Shown here: one piece after another, positions 44,379-54,356 of the stretch
Layout: each line of letters starts with the position of its first letter
Numbering within the stretch: position 1 is the stretch's first letter
Assembly (NCBI GenBank): GCA_009779915.1
Contig: WRBA01000009.1
Location: forward strand, 1 to 64,000
Length of the DNA: 64,000 nucleotides
Direction of reading: 5' to 3'
From: Defluviitaleaceae bacterium
GTDB lineage: Bacteria; Bacillota; Clostridia; Lachnospirales; UBA5962
Position numbers and translations under genes: made by a program
Notes under the pieces: model-generated
Told to the model about the DNA's origin: nothing
Databases searched by the model: none
Seen by the model: the letters and a program-made list of their open reading frames with translations, nothing else

Positions 44379-44406
44379 CCTGCCCCGTCCATCAATCAGG
44401 GGCAGG
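44379..44406 (-). repeat. Small hairpin in the flgE leader
   Basis: CCTGCCCC and GGGGCAGG (8 bp) separated by 12 bases, upstream of the flgE start. There is no T-run of note. The role is unknown. Confidence 0.4.
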
Positions 44407-44429
44407 TTAACTTCCTTAAAAAGGTCCGG

Positions 44430-44828
44430 CTAAACTATTACAGCACCATCTATATTTGTAAATATATTTTTGTTAGTTTGATTTATGGCTGTTATAACCG
44501 TTTTTGACGGTACATTCACTAACAACGCCAAATCATCAACTAAAACCAGTGAATCTTTTATACCTTTTTGCCCTGCATCTAAAATGCCGGACTCCACACG
44601 CTTAAGCTGATCTTCTGATAAGCTTATAGCTCTTGTACTAAGCCTAACTGCCGCATGTTTTGAAAATTGAAGAGAATTTATTTCCGACAACTTATCTTTA
44701 AGTACCGAGTTGAAGCTGGAACCTTGCTCTACCTGGGATTTTTCCGGTCTTTTGTTATAAGCGTTCCCTTCAATAGGCTTTTGGCTTATTTTAGCTGCGT
44801 TTTTAATTAAATCATTGTATCCACTCAT
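44430..44828 (-). CDS. Flagellar operon protein (TIGR02530 family)
   Basis: A 132-aa protein of the conserved flagellar operon family found between flgD and flgE. The C-terminal part (FSKHAAVRLSTRAISLSEDQL, then VDDLALLVNVPSKTVITAI) is the recognisable region. In Gram-positives it is thought to act in hook assembly, but this is not settled. The ribosome site is weak (GGTGTAG). Confidence 0.88.
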   Translation of the reverse strand: MSGYNDLIKNAAKISQKPIEGNAYNKRPEKSQVEQGSSFNSVLKDKLSEINSLQFSKHAAVRLSTRAISLSEDQLKRVESGILDAGQKGIKDSLVLVDDLALLVNVPSKTVITAINQTNKNIFTNIDGAVIV

Positions 44829-44891
44829 ATTCTACACCAACCGTTTCATCTCTCCTTAATTTTAGTCATTTCCTTGATGCCGTTTTTCGTT

Positions 44892-45854
44892 TTAAGGCGT
44901 ATCATCATCACTTGAAGGAGTAGTAATCCTTGCAAAATCCGTAAAGCTGACTCTCTCTGCGTCTGTACCTGTGCCTACTACCAAGTATACCCTGCCAGCG
45001 TTAATTTCAATCGCTGAAACTGTACCTGATACAGTGCCGTGAGTAATATTCTGACCTTCTTGCCTTAATGCGTCACTTAAATGAGCTATGGAGTTAAGCG
45101 GAATCGTCCTGTTATCTGATATAACAATCTGAGGTTCCCCTAAAACAAAGCTGATTCCAACTATAGGAGTAACGCCAAAGTCCTCTGTAGTAATATTTCT
45201 ATTTATTATAATATTGCCGTCAGCTATACCTGTAACATTCGCAGGGAAAACATCTCTGTTGCCTACAACAAGTACAGGAGAGCCGTTTTCAAATTTAATA
45301 TGACTTACTCTTCCTTCAACATAGTCAATTGGAGTGCCGTCAGAGTCAAAAACAACGCTTTGAACCCATCTGCCTACAAGACTAAGACTTTGCTGTGTCA
45401 GTATAGAAGCGTGGATTTGGTTTAATCTTACATCAAACACTTCCTCAACATCTGCTACTGCCATTTCCCTGCCGCCCACTACAAGGCGAGGCTCACCGTT
45501 TCTCATAACCACATGGCTTACTTCACCGCCGATTTGCTCAAACTGACCTGAAGCATGGTTAAATGTCGTACCTATTACAACCTTGCCTACCATAGAGAAA
45601 GCTTGACCCTGAGTCATAGTGGCGTTTAAGTTTTGCATCTGCTCTAAAGCTGAGAATTGCGCCATTTGAGCTATAAAATCCCTATCGTCCATTGGGTCTA
45701 ACGGGTTTTGATGCTGAAGCTGGGTCACAAGAAGCCTGAGGAATGCATCTCTGTCCAAGTCAGAATTTGCCTGCCTTCCGGGAACGATATTATTAGTTTG
45801 TGTGCCCCTTATGTAATCAGTCCACAAACCTGACATATTTGAATTATTGCTCAT
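44892..45854 (-). CDS. flgD: Flagellar hook scaffolding protein FlgD, extended form
   Basis: A 320-aa protein. Its N-terminal FlgD hook-cap domain includes DRDAFLRLLVTQLQHQNPLDPMDDRDFIAQMAQFSALEQM in pieces (residues 34-74). Beyond it lies a repeated beta module: residues 86-140 and 157-212 share SxVG, G-VSHxxxxNGxPxLVVGxR, and weaker copies follow at about 232-262 and 273-310. It is longer than typical FlgD (about 140-240 aa). It caps the growing hook. Its neighbours fliK and flgE fit. Confidence 0.92.
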   Translation of the reverse strand: MSNNSNMSGLWTDYIRGTQTNNIVPGRQANSDLDRDAFLRLLVTQLQHQNPLDPMDDRDFIAQMAQFSALEQMQNLNATMTQGQAFSMVGKVVIGTTFNHASGQFEQIGGEVSHVVMRNGEPRLVVGGREMAVADVEEVFDVRLNQIHASILTQQSLSLVGRWVQSVVFDSDGTPIDYVEGRVSHIKFENGSPVLVVGNRDVFPANVTGIADGNIIINRNITTEDFGVTPIVGISFVLGEPQIVISDNRTIPLNSIAHLSDALRQEGQNITHGTVSGTVSAIEINAGRVYLVVGTGTDAERVSFTDFARITTPSSDDDTP

Positions 45855-45871
45855 TTGTTTTCCTCATTTCT

Positions 45872-47188
45872 TTAAGCTTTGATGTTTAACGTGTTATTAT
45901 AAACTTCCTGCTCGTCAACCTCTGCAAGTTCACCGTTTTCCAGCGAGGCTAAAATATTAGCAATCCTGCCTTGAGACTTTGAGCGCTCTTTTAAAAACTC
46001 ATTCATATGCTGCTCGGAATTGCCTGTTGATACACTTACGGAAAGCTCTGCTACATTAACGCCCTGCTCTGCAAGAGTGTCTTTAAGCTGGTTAAAATTA
46101 CTTTCGATAATTTCCTTAACTCTCTGGCTTTCAGCTACAAAATGAGCTGTTATAATGCCGTTTTCACTGGCTATCCTAAGAGAAACTTCACCAAGGCTTT
46201 CAGGTCTTAGGCTCATTTTAATTTCCGATACACCAGGCTTAATATCAACCTTGATTTTTTCAAAAATCTGGTCAACCACTTCTCTGTTGGCTGCAGCCTG
46301 AGGTGTTTCAGCGTTTAATGTAACCGTGTTTGTACTAACTTGAGTTTCAACTGTAGGCTGTGTCATCATATTAACTTCAACCTCAGCATTTTGGAAGAGC
46401 TCGTTTTGGTTATTACCGCCCTCACCTGTATTTGCTTCAGTTTGGGCTTGCTGCTCACCGGTTTGCACTACTTTTACATTGCTCTGTTGGTTTTCAGTCT
46501 CAAAAACAGCATTTTCCTCTTCAGCTAGCTGCAAATTAGCCATTTCCTCAAGGTTTGAAGTGTAAATTACTCCTTCTGTTTCTAAAGCCGCTGCTATAGG
46601 TGCCTCTGTCTGGATTTGTACCGGCTCTGCCGCAGTTTTTTCGTAAGCTGTGGTAAGAGCTTCGCCAATTTCCGCAAACATTTCCTTAACGCCTTCCATG
46701 CCCAAAAGTTCTATAGGACTTTCTACCTCTAAAACTTCAGAAATTACTAAAGTAACATTTTTCGTTTCCGCTAAATCCACAGGCTGCATTTGAAGGTTGT
46801 AAAGAACCACCAGAAGCTCTTCTCCTGTAATTTGCAGGACACATGCCAAATCCTCTACCAATTCTTCCTCTGCCTTGTCACTTAAAGCTGGACCTTGCGG
46901 ATTTTCATTAGCAGCTTCATCAACCCTAGTGGTGCCGCTTTCCTGAGTTTTTAAGTCAGTGTCCGCAGCTCTAGTCTCATCAGCAGGTCTTGTTTCTCTG
47001 CTTTGAGCAGACCCATTGTTTTTCTGAGACTCATTATTTCTGGCATTTCTTGGCTGGTTTTGCGTTCTTTCTCTTCCAGAAACCTCATCTAGCATACGAG
47101 CAAATCCATCATCTCTGTTATTACTTGTGGCTCTCACCCCTGCAAGATCAACAGAGTTGACCGGTGCAACATTTCCTACTACTGTCAT
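45872..47188 (-). CDS. fliK: Flagellar hook-length control protein FliK
   Basis: A 438-aa protein. The long N-terminal part is rich in Glu, Gln and Asn and probably extended. The conserved C-terminal FliK domain (about residues 310-405) has IKMSLRPESLGEVSLRI and FNQLKDTLAEQGV. It measures hook length and triggers the FlhB switch. ATG at 47188 is chosen behind GGGAGGTGG; the frame extends further upstream without a ribosome site. Confidence 0.92.
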   Translation of the reverse strand: MTVVGNVAPVNSVDLAGVRATSNNRDDGFARMLDEVSGRERTQNQPRNARNNESQKNNGSAQSRETRPADETRAADTDLKTQESGTTRVDEAANENPQGPALSDKAEEELVEDLACVLQITGEELLVVLYNLQMQPVDLAETKNVTLVISEVLEVESPIELLGMEGVKEMFAEIGEALTTAYEKTAAEPVQIQTEAPIAAALETEGVIYTSNLEEMANLQLAEEENAVFETENQQSNVKVVQTGEQQAQTEANTGEGGNNQNELFQNAEVEVNMMTQPTVETQVSTNTVTLNAETPQAAANREVVDQIFEKIKVDIKPGVSEIKMSLRPESLGEVSLRIASENGIITAHFVAESQRVKEIIESNFNQLKDTLAEQGVNVAELSVSVSTGNSEQHMNEFLKERSKSQGRIANILASLENGELAEVDEQEVYNNTLNIKA

Positions 47189-47305
47189 CCATCCACCTCC
47201 CTTCGATTTTGGAGACCGCTTAATGTCTCCCATCCGGCTTACTTGGCAATACACCAGATGGGAAGCATCAAACTAACTCCTATATATCAAGCATCTACCC
47301 TTTAG

Positions 47306-48139
47306 CTATGGTGCCGTAGGTGCCATTCTTCTTACTATTTGTTCGGCTGAGCGTAAATTCATTGTGGCTAAAATATCTGCCCTCTGCTGTGACCCCATTT
47401 GGCTTAGTATATTAACTACCAGCTCCGGCTCTGAGCGCAGTAACTGCTCAAGTATCTCCGCCGCTGAGGATTCATCCATATTTACAAAGGTACTTACAAG
47501 AGCTCTAAACTCTCTGTCGTTTTGATTTATGCCAACGATTTCTCTAAATATCTCTTCGGCATTTGCAGGTGATACATCCGCAAAAAATCTTTCAAAATTT
47601 ATAGGATCCCCAAAAGCTATTTCTCTGTCAAGGACTTCTCTAAGCTCCATCACTTCCAAATGGGCAGCCTCAAACTCTTGCAAGGACGAAATTTGCGCCA
47701 AATAAGTTCTGTTTAATCCTTCAAGCCTTGTAATCTCCGTACTCAAATTATAATTATACGTCTCAAGCCTTGCAATTTCCAAAAGAAGCTCGTCTGCGCT
47801 CATAGTGTAGACGGGATCCTCCATTTCCAAAGGAGGCAAGAGATTGTTAACAATCGGTACTGTTTCTAAAATATTTCTAAGATGGTTATCTCTAAGACCA
47901 AAGGCGTTATATTGAAAAACCGCAAAACCAAAACCTGCAACCGCAACCAAAACCGCAATCAAAACTACAACGCCTATCCATCTTCTTTTTTTCGGCTCAT
48001 TATGAAGCTTGTTTTTATTTCTTCCCAATTCCAAGTTTAAATCATCATCTATATTATCAATGTCATCAACGTTGTTCTGACCATTATCTATATCGGCTTC
48101 TTTATTATTTTTTTTAAGACGTGACAGTAGCCCCGGCAT
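47306..48139 (-). CDS. MotE/YlxF-like membrane protein of the fla operon
   Basis: A 277-aa protein with a basic and Asn/Asp-rich N-terminus, a membrane helix (about residues 55-75), a coiled coil (about 105-165) and a C-terminal MgtE-N-like helical domain (MDESSAAEILEQLLR, LNLRSAEQIVRRM). The place between fliJ and fliK matches Bacillus ylxF. ATG at 48139 is chosen because AGGAGGAAATT lies before it. Confidence 0.82.
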   Translation of the reverse strand: MPGLLSRLKKNNKEADIDNGQNNVDDIDNIDDDLNLELGRNKNKLHNEPKKRRWIGVVVLIAVLVAVAGFGFAVFQYNAFGLRDNHLRNILETVPIVNNLLPPLEMEDPVYTMSADELLLEIARLETYNYNLSTEITRLEGLNRTYLAQISSLQEFEAAHLEVMELREVLDREIAFGDPINFERFFADVSPANAEEIFREIVGINQNDREFRALVSTFVNMDESSAAEILEQLLRSEPELVVNILSQMGSQQRADILATMNLRSAEQIVRRMAPTAP

Positions 48140-48210
48140 AAATTTCCTCCTAACAATAGCCGAACGATTGTTCAATTCTGACTATGTACCGCATGATGCA
48201 TAAATATGTA

Positions 48211-48657
48211 TTATGAAATTTTACTATATACTTTATATCCAACTACTTCGTCCGTAACTTTTTGCTCTTCACGTTTTTCATCTATTATGTACTGTTCATA
48301 CTGCTTTTCTTTCAATTTTTCAAGCTTTTTCTTTTCTTTGGTGGCTTCGACAAGCTCAAGACGTTTTATTTCTAAAAACTCTTCACATTTTTTTACCTCT
48401 ATTTCCTGAGTTGTAATCCTTTTATTAACTAAATCTATGTATTTGATGAGCATATCGCTTTTTATCGGGTCGATACGCTCTTTTAAGGCTTTTTGATGAG
48501 CTGATACACAGTGTTCTTTATCGTTAAACAAATCTTTAAGCTTATTTCTCTCTATTTCCAACTGTACTGCGGCTTTTCTAAATTCATTCTTCTTCTGGTC
48601 TTCGATACTTTCGTTAAGTTTAAGTATAGAATTCAATTTGAACTTGAATTTAGCCAT
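48211..48657 (-). CDS. fliJ: Flagellar export protein FliJ
   Basis: A 148-aa, almost entirely coiled-coil, highly charged protein. FliJ acts as the stalk of the FliI ATPase and as an escort for late chaperones. Sequence identity in the family is low. The assignment rests on size, coiled-coil character and the position after fliI. Confidence 0.88.
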   Translation of the reverse strand: MAKFKFKLNSILKLNESIEDQKKNEFRKAAVQLEIERNKLKDLFNDKEHCVSAHQKALKERIDPIKSDMLIKYIDLVNKRITTQEIEVKKCEEFLEIKRLELVEATKEKKKLEKLKEKQYEQYIIDEKREEQKVTDEVVGYKVYSKIS

Positions 48658-48680
48658 TATCCACCGTCTCCTTAGAGGAT

Positions 48681-49994
48681 TTAACTTACGATTTCTATAA
48701 GCTTATTAATTACGTCCTCAAAATCGAATTTTTCATGTGTGCCTTGCGATAAGAATTCCAAAATACTGCTGTGTATATCAATTGCGTAATCCACCTCAGG
48801 GTTTGACCCCTTAGTGTATGCGCCTATATTAATCAAATCTTCATTTGCCGCATAAACTGCCATGGTTTTTTTAAATTTGTTAGCCGCTTCCTTGTGTTCA
48901 GGGGCTGCAACAGCACTCATAACACGAGATACACTTGCAAGCACATCTATTGCCGGATACTGATTTCTCGCTGCTATTGCTCTATTTAGTACAATATGCC
49001 CGTCTAAAATACCCCTGGCCGTGTCCGTAACCGGTTCAGTTAAATCATCACCATCAACAAGTACTGTATATAAACCTGTGATCGAGCCAACGCTAGAACA
49101 TCCGGCTCTCTCCAAAAGTTTTGGCATTACCGAGTAAACTGAAGGAGTATATCCCCTGGAAACCGGAGGTTCCCCGGTAGCTAAGCCAATTTCGCGCTGA
49201 GCCATTGCGTAACGGGTAAGTGAATCCATTAAAAACAGTACATCCTTACCCTCTTCCCTAAAGTACTCCGCTATTGAAGTGGCCACCTGAGCGGCTTTAA
49301 GTCTCTCAAGTGCCGGTCTGTCCGATGTGGCAACTACCACCACAGAGCGTCTTAACCCTTCTTCGCCTAAATCGTTTTCGATAAATTCCCTAACTTCCCT
49401 GCCGCGCTCCCCTACAAGAGCTATTACATTTATATCCGCAGATGTATTTCTTGCAATCATACCCATAAGAGTGGATTTCCCAACTCCCGAGCCTGCGAAT
49501 ATCCCAACCCTCTGACCTTTACCTATTGTCAAAAGTCCATCTATTGCCTTAACCCCCAATGAGAGAGACTGGCGTATCATATTTCTTTTAAGAGGATCCG
49601 GCGGAGGGTTTGTAACCGGGTAATTTTTTGAATTTTTAAGAGGACCTAAACTGTCCATAGGTTCCCCAAGCCCATCAAGCACTCTTCCCAAAATATCTTC
49701 CGATATATTTACACTAAGAGGCATGTCAGAAGCCTCAACTATAGAACCGGGTCCCACCCCTGACATATCTCCAAGTGGCATTAAAAGTATTTTACTGCCT
49801 TTAAATCCAACAACCTCAGCCGTTACAGGCTTTGAGTTGAGATTAGCTCGTATAAAGCATTGACATCCTACACTAACATCAGGTCCTTCAGATTCGATAG
49901 TAAGACCTACAACCTGAGAAACTTTGCCGTATTTTTTCACATAACTTTTTTCAAGCAGCTCATTGTATTTAGTAAAGTCTATCTGAATTGTCAA
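48681..49994 (-). CDS. fliI: Flagellum-specific ATP synthase FliI
   Basis: A 437-aa hexameric ATPase related to F1-beta. The Walker A motif is GIFAGSGVGKSTLMG, the Walker B region is VLFLMDSLTRYAMAQREI, and GLYTVLVDGDD is typical of the FliI/YscN group. It energises entry of substrates into the export gate. The start is TTG behind AGGTGAT. Confidence 0.96.
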   Translation of the reverse strand: MTIQIDFTKYNELLEKSYVKKYGKVSQVVGLTIESEGPDVSVGCQCFIRANLNSKPVTAEVVGFKGSKILLMPLGDMSGVGPGSIVEASDMPLSVNISEDILGRVLDGLGEPMDSLGPLKNSKNYPVTNPPPDPLKRNMIRQSLSLGVKAIDGLLTIGKGQRVGIFAGSGVGKSTLMGMIARNTSADINVIALVGERGREVREFIENDLGEEGLRRSVVVVATSDRPALERLKAAQVATSIAEYFREEGKDVLFLMDSLTRYAMAQREIGLATGEPPVSRGYTPSVYSVMPKLLERAGCSSVGSITGLYTVLVDGDDLTEPVTDTARGILDGHIVLNRAIAARNQYPAIDVLASVSRVMSAVAAPEHKEAANKFKKTMAVYAANEDLINIGAYTKGSNPEVDYAIDIHSSILEFLSQGTHEKFDFEDVINKLIEIVS

Positions 49995-49998
49995 AGTA

Positions 49999-50790
49999 TC
50001 ACCTGTTTTTAAACAAATAGTTGAGATTTTTTATAAGTTCATCACATTGTTTGTCCATACTTGCATCTACCTGACCGAATTCTGTCTCTATCACACAGCC
50101 CCCTGCCGGTAATGCCAAATCTTCACTAAAATCCAAATTAGAAATCCCTTCAAAAGACGATATAATCTGGTCTTTTCTATCAAGAAGGTTCTCATAATCG
50201 TATTTTGACACCCTTACTTTAATATCAGAGCTAAGTGTTGTCTGTGAAAGCCCTGACCTAACCAATATTGCAATAACATCAGGATTTATTTCCGCTTCAT
50301 CCAAGAGGAGCTTTTTAGTTAGCTTTGATACAAGCTCAATTATTTCAGGCTCTGCTGTTTTTATTGTTTCTCCTCTTTCGATATGAGCCGACTCCACAAT
50401 TTCTCTGGCTTCCTGCTTCATTTGTTCAGTATCTTTAAGACCTTCGTTATATCCTTTATCGTAACCTTCTTTTCCCGAAGACTCTCTTAATGATTCAGCC
50501 TCTAAACGTGCTTTTTCCAAAATCCCTTCCGCTTCAGCCTGTGCTTTTGCGGTTATTTCAGCTGCTTCACTCTCTGCTTGCTCTATAATCTGAGCAGCTA
50601 TAATATCAGGAGATATTTCTTCTTCCTCTTCCTGAGCTTGTACATCCTCATCCCCAAACTCTGTCGGAAAAAATTCTTCTGTACCCTCAGTTTCTTCCGG
50701 CAAAACTTCAGGAACTATCTGCTCCACATCAATAGTGATAATACGATCCTCGTCGATGGTGATTTGCGATGATTTATAAATCTTAGACAA
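49999..50790 (-). CDS. fliH: Flagellar assembly protein FliH
   Basis: A 263-aa negative regulator and stator of FliI. The Glu-rich N-terminus is followed by a long Ala/Glu coiled coil (about residues 60-130) and a C-terminal globular domain related to V-ATPase subunit E. TTG at 50790 overlaps the end of fliG by 8 bases and has GGGGGAGATG upstream. The position before fliI supports the call. Confidence 0.9.
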   Translation of the reverse strand: MSKIYKSSQITIDEDRIITIDVEQIVPEVLPEETEGTEEFFPTEFGDEDVQAQEEEEEISPDIIAAQIIEQAESEAAEITAKAQAEAEGILEKARLEAESLRESSGKEGYDKGYNEGLKDTEQMKQEAREIVESAHIERGETIKTAEPEIIELVSKLTKKLLLDEAEINPDVIAILVRSGLSQTTLSSDIKVRVSKYDYENLLDRKDQIISSFEGISNLDFSEDLALPAGGCVIETEFGQVDASMDKQCDELIKNLNYLFKNR

Positions 50791-51826
50791 CTATATCATC
50801 TCCCCCGCCGCGAGCGACAATAATCTCACCGGCATCCTGAAGCCTACGGATAATAGAAACGATTTTCTGTTGAGCTTCCTCAACATCCGAGCGGCGCACA
50901 GGCCCCATAAAGTCCATATCTTCTTTTATCATAGCAGCAAGACGTTTTGACATATTTGCAAATACGAGATTTTGCACATCCTCAGTTGAGCCTTTAAGTG
51001 CTGTAGCAATCTCCTTATTGTCAATATCCTGGCGCAAAACAAGCTGAATATCTCGATTGCCAAGCGAAAGTATATCTTCGAACACGAACATTTTTTTCCT
51101 GATTTCGTCGGAAAGTTCGTAATCTTCCGCTTCCAAAGTTTCCATGATGTTTTTCTCTGTTCCCCGGTCCACAGAACCAAGAATTTCCACAACCGCGTCG
51201 ATACCGCCAACAGTTGTCATACCTTCCATCATGAGAGTGGAGAGTTTCTTCTCCAAAGTCTTTTCCACTTCCTTTATAACATCAGGCGTGGTTCTGTTCA
51301 TAACAGCTATACGCCTAACAACATCCGCTTGCTTTTCCTGCGGCAAATCGGCTAAAACCTGTGCCGCCTGCTGTCCTTTTAAATAAGAAAGTATAAGGGC
51401 AATAGTCTGTGGATGCTCATGCTGTATAAAGTTTAGTACCTGACCTGCTTCCGCTTTCCTTACAAAATCGAATGGGCGCACCTGCAATGAATTAGTCATC
51501 TTAGATATAATATCAAAGGCACGGGTCTCACCCAAAGCTCTTTCAAGAAGCTGCTTAGCGTATTGTATACCACCTTCTGTAATGTATTGCTGTGCAAGAC
51601 ATATCTGGTAAAATTCGTCTAAAACCGCCTCTTTCACATCAGGCAAAACAGTAGTTATATTAGCAATTTCCAATGTTATTTGCTCAATTTCATCCTCTTT
51701 TAAATGCTTAAAGACTTGAGCTGACTTTTCAGGTCCGAGCGTAATCAGCAAAATAGCGGCTTTTTCTTTTCCGATAAAATCCGAATATTCCCTTTTACTA
51801 GAAATACCTTCATTCGCAACTGCCAT
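50783..51826 (-). CDS. fliG: Flagellar motor switch protein FliG
   Basis: A 347-aa rotor protein with N, middle and C-terminal armadillo-like domains. Recognisable stretches include KAAILLITLGPEKSAQVFKHL, EHPQTIALILSYL, and the charged torque helix region GNRDIQLVLRQDIDNKEIATALKG. GGGAGTGAT precedes the ATG. It links FliF to FliM and FliY and contacts MotA. Confidence 0.97.
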   Translation of the reverse strand: MAVANEGISSKREYSDFIGKEKAAILLITLGPEKSAQVFKHLKEDEIEQITLEIANITTVLPDVKEAVLDEFYQICLAQQYITEGGIQYAKQLLERALGETRAFDIISKMTNSLQVRPFDFVRKAEAGQVLNFIQHEHPQTIALILSYLKGQQAAQVLADLPQEKQADVVRRIAVMNRTTPDVIKEVEKTLEKKLSTLMMEGMTTVGGIDAVVEILGSVDRGTEKNIMETLEAEDYELSDEIRKKMFVFEDILSLGNRDIQLVLRQDIDNKEIATALKGSTEDVQNLVFANMSKRLAAMIKEDMDFMGPVRRSDVEEAQQKIVSIIRRLQDAGEIIVARGGGDDIVV

Positions 51827-51832
51827 GATTTA

Positions 51833-53461
51833 TCACTCCCAACCTTCATTAAGCCAGTTTCTAAGAAGCTGTGCAACTGCTTCCGGTCTATCTTCAACAA
51901 ATTTATCAATCTGCCTTTTAATATCCGAACCTTCGTTGTAATCAATATCTTTAAGCGGCTCTCCCACTTCTTCCTCCAGCTGGGTACTAACCAAAAGATC
52001 TTCAACTGATAATTCAGGCGCAACTTCCAATACTTCCTCTGTTTGAGATCTCCTAAACAAGCTGAGGAACAATAAAGCAAGCAAGATTACTAAAAGTGCA
52101 AATACAACCAAAAGCTCCCAATTAAACGGTGTAATAACTCTAGGCTGGAAAACAGGAAGTTCAAATGCTGTGAAAGATACATTATCAATACCCGTAGCCA
52201 TTGATATACTTGCTATTAAAGCCGGAGGCAGGGTGTCTGTTATATCAAGGGGTATCGACCTTCGCTCTTCCACAAACTCTGCCCAGGTTTGACCGTTTAA
52301 AAGGTCATTATCCTCCATATGAGCCTGACTGAAAGTCCGCTGTCTATATCCTATTATCGCTATGGAGCTTAATTCTGGCACTAAATCGCCAAAACTGTAC
52401 CGCTCAAAAACATATTCCCATCCGTGTTCCCAATGTTCTTCCGTATGCCGTCTGTTGGCATTTGTCTCCTGAGCCTGCGCCCCTATTTGATACTGTGCGC
52501 TTGCCTGATCGTTTGAGCCAAGCCCCGGCTCACCGCCGCCCCCTGTTGACTGGGCTTGTTCCTGGCTTGTTATCCTTTGATGGAGTGCGCCTGTATTCCC
52601 ATCCACATCGGTAAGTATAGGTATCCGCATCTCACTGGTTCTCTGATTCGTATTTACAACTATATTAGAAAGTACTCGCACATCATCAAAATGAGGACCG
52701 ACTAACCGTTGAACCTCCATTTGTATCATATTCCGGCGGGTAAGTTCCATTTCAAAATCGCTTGTTATGGTGCTGGTCATCGGGTCAATATCGCCGGAGA
52801 ACAAGGTTTGCATAAGCTGGTTGGTAACCGTAACATTTTCAACTTCGAGAGCCGGTACGGCAGAAGCCACAAGTTCCGCTATAGCCCTTGCCGAATTATG
52901 GTCGATTTGACCTACATGGTTTATAAGGACACTTGCAGTAGCCGGAGGAGCTGTTCCAAAAATTATATTACGTTCCTCAGGTATATTAAGCCAAACAGTG
53001 GCATCAGTTATACCTGCCATGCCCCTTATAGCGTTAGCAATACGGTTTTGCTCAGCCATCAGACTCATATCCCGCCTGACCGCTTCCGAAACTCCAAAGC
53101 CTACACTGTCAATATAATCCTGGAAATCGAAAAATGTTAAACCGCCCACTTCAGGATGCTCGCTAATAACAGCCCGTGCCGCAAATTCATCCCGGCTCAT
53201 TACAGCTAAAGACCTGCCGCCGTCTGTTATCCTGTAGTTAATACCCGCATCATTAAGAACCGCCCTAGCCCCTGATAAAGTAGTAATATCTCTATTTGTG
53301 AACAGGTTTACCCAATCCGGTCTTAAAGTGAAATAAAGAGTCGCGCTAATAGCAAGGATTAATAAAAGACCTCCAAGACCAAGGCGCATTTTTTGCCCGC
53401 GCTCAAGCCCTCGCCATCTGTCCCCTAGATTGTCAACCAACTCGCGAATTTTATCTTGCAT
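51833..53461 (-). CDS. fliF: Flagellar MS-ring protein FliF
   Basis: A 542-aa protein. Two membrane helices (about residues 21-42 and 440-462) flank the ring-building motifs. The C-terminal FliG-binding tail (IDKFVEDRPEAVAQLLRNWLNE) is intact. ATG at 53461 is chosen because AATGAGGAG precedes it; an ATG 12 bases upstream overlaps that site. It is the platform for the rotor and export apparatus. Confidence 0.96.
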   Translation of the reverse strand: MQDKIRELVDNLGDRWRGLERGQKMRLGLGGLLLILAISATLYFTLRPDWVNLFTNRDITTLSGARAVLNDAGINYRITDGGRSLAVMSRDEFAARAVISEHPEVGGLTFFDFQDYIDSVGFGVSEAVRRDMSLMAEQNRIANAIRGMAGITDATVWLNIPEERNIIFGTAPPATASVLINHVGQIDHNSARAIAELVASAVPALEVENVTVTNQLMQTLFSGDIDPMTSTITSDFEMELTRRNMIQMEVQRLVGPHFDDVRVLSNIVVNTNQRTSEMRIPILTDVDGNTGALHQRITSQEQAQSTGGGGEPGLGSNDQASAQYQIGAQAQETNANRRHTEEHWEHGWEYVFERYSFGDLVPELSSIAIIGYRQRTFSQAHMEDNDLLNGQTWAEFVEERRSIPLDITDTLPPALIASISMATGIDNVSFTAFELPVFQPRVITPFNWELLVVFALLVILLALLFLSLFRRSQTEEVLEVAPELSVEDLLVSTQLEEEVGEPLKDIDYNEGSDIKRQIDKFVEDRPEAVAQLLRNWLNEGWE

Positions 53462-53501
53462 AGTTCTCCTCATTCTGCCTGGAATTAGCTAAGCGTAAAC
53501 G

Positions 53502-53834
53502 CTAAATCTGCATGGAAATTATCTGCCTGTAAGCCTCGACTATCCTGCTGGTTATCTGAACAGTAAAATTGACTGCCATTTGAGCTCTTTGTTCCGCAAG
53601 TACTACAGCCAAAATATCGTCGGTTCTACCTGTTATATAATCAAGCTGAACAGAGTGCGCCTCATGCTCTAACCGACTTGTTTCGTTAAAAAGATCCATT
53701 GCCGCTTGCAATACCCCGTCAAATTCTTCTCCCGTAGTCGCCGCCTCAGAAGCCCTGCTGCGCCTTACAGTATCTACAATAGACTGCCCCTGGACTCTTT
53801 CAAAGCCTAACTGACTTAAGCCTTCTATGCTCAT
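53502..53834 (-). CDS. fliE: Flagellar hook-basal body protein FliE
   Basis: A 110-aa adapter between the MS ring and the rod. The C-terminal helix (VLAEQRAQMAVNFTVQITSRIVEAYRQIISMQI, split here for description at about residues 77-109) is typical of the family. GAGGAGG lies before the ATG. It is the third gene of the operon. Confidence 0.94.
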   Translation of the reverse strand: MSIEGLSQLGFERVQGQSIVDTVRRSRASEAATTGEEFDGVLQAAMDLFNETSRLEHEAHSVQLDYITGRTDDILAVVLAEQRAQMAVNFTVQITSRIVEAYRQIISMQI

Positions 53835-53878
53835 TTATGTAGCCTCCTCATTTAAGGGAACTTTTATTAGTATATTTA

Positions 53879-54331
53879 CTATACTCCTGAAATTTCCAGA
53901 GTTTTGTTTATCATCGACTTAGTCGTATTAAAGGCAGTTACATTAGCTTCATAAGAACGGCTGGCCGATATCATGTTAACCATTTCAAATACCATATTTA
54001 CATTAGAACGCTCAACATATCCGTCTGCATTGGCATCAGGATGATGGGGGTCGTATTCCATAGGTCCCGGTGCCCTGTTCGTAACTATTTCACTTACTCT
54101 AACACCATTTCCTGTCGAATTGCCTTGTCTGAATATTTCATTGGCTAAGACATTTCCAAAATTCTGACTAGGATTTAACTCTTCAAATATAACAGTCCGT
54201 GCCCTGTATGGACCGCCGTCAGCTGTCCTTGTAGTCGATACATTTGCTATATTAGATGAAATAACATCAAGTCTTACCCTCTGTGCCCTCATACCCGTAG
54301 CGGATATATCTAAACTATTGAAAAAAGACAT
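53879..54331 (-). CDS. flgC: Flagellar basal-body rod protein FlgC
   Basis: A 150-aa proximal rod protein with the N-terminal rod motif (DVISSNIANVSTTRT) and the C-terminal NMVFEMVNMISASRSYEAN. GGGAGG precedes the ATG. It is co-transcribed with flgB and fliE. Confidence 0.96.
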   Translation of the reverse strand: MSFFNSLDISATGMRAQRVRLDVISSNIANVSTTRTADGGPYRARTVIFEELNPSQNFGNVLANEIFRQGNSTGNGVRVSEIVTNRAPGPMEYDPHHPDANADGYVERSNVNMVFEMVNMISASRSYEANVTAFNTTKSMINKTLEISGV

Positions 54332-54356
54332 TTTTTTACCTCCCTACTATACAATA

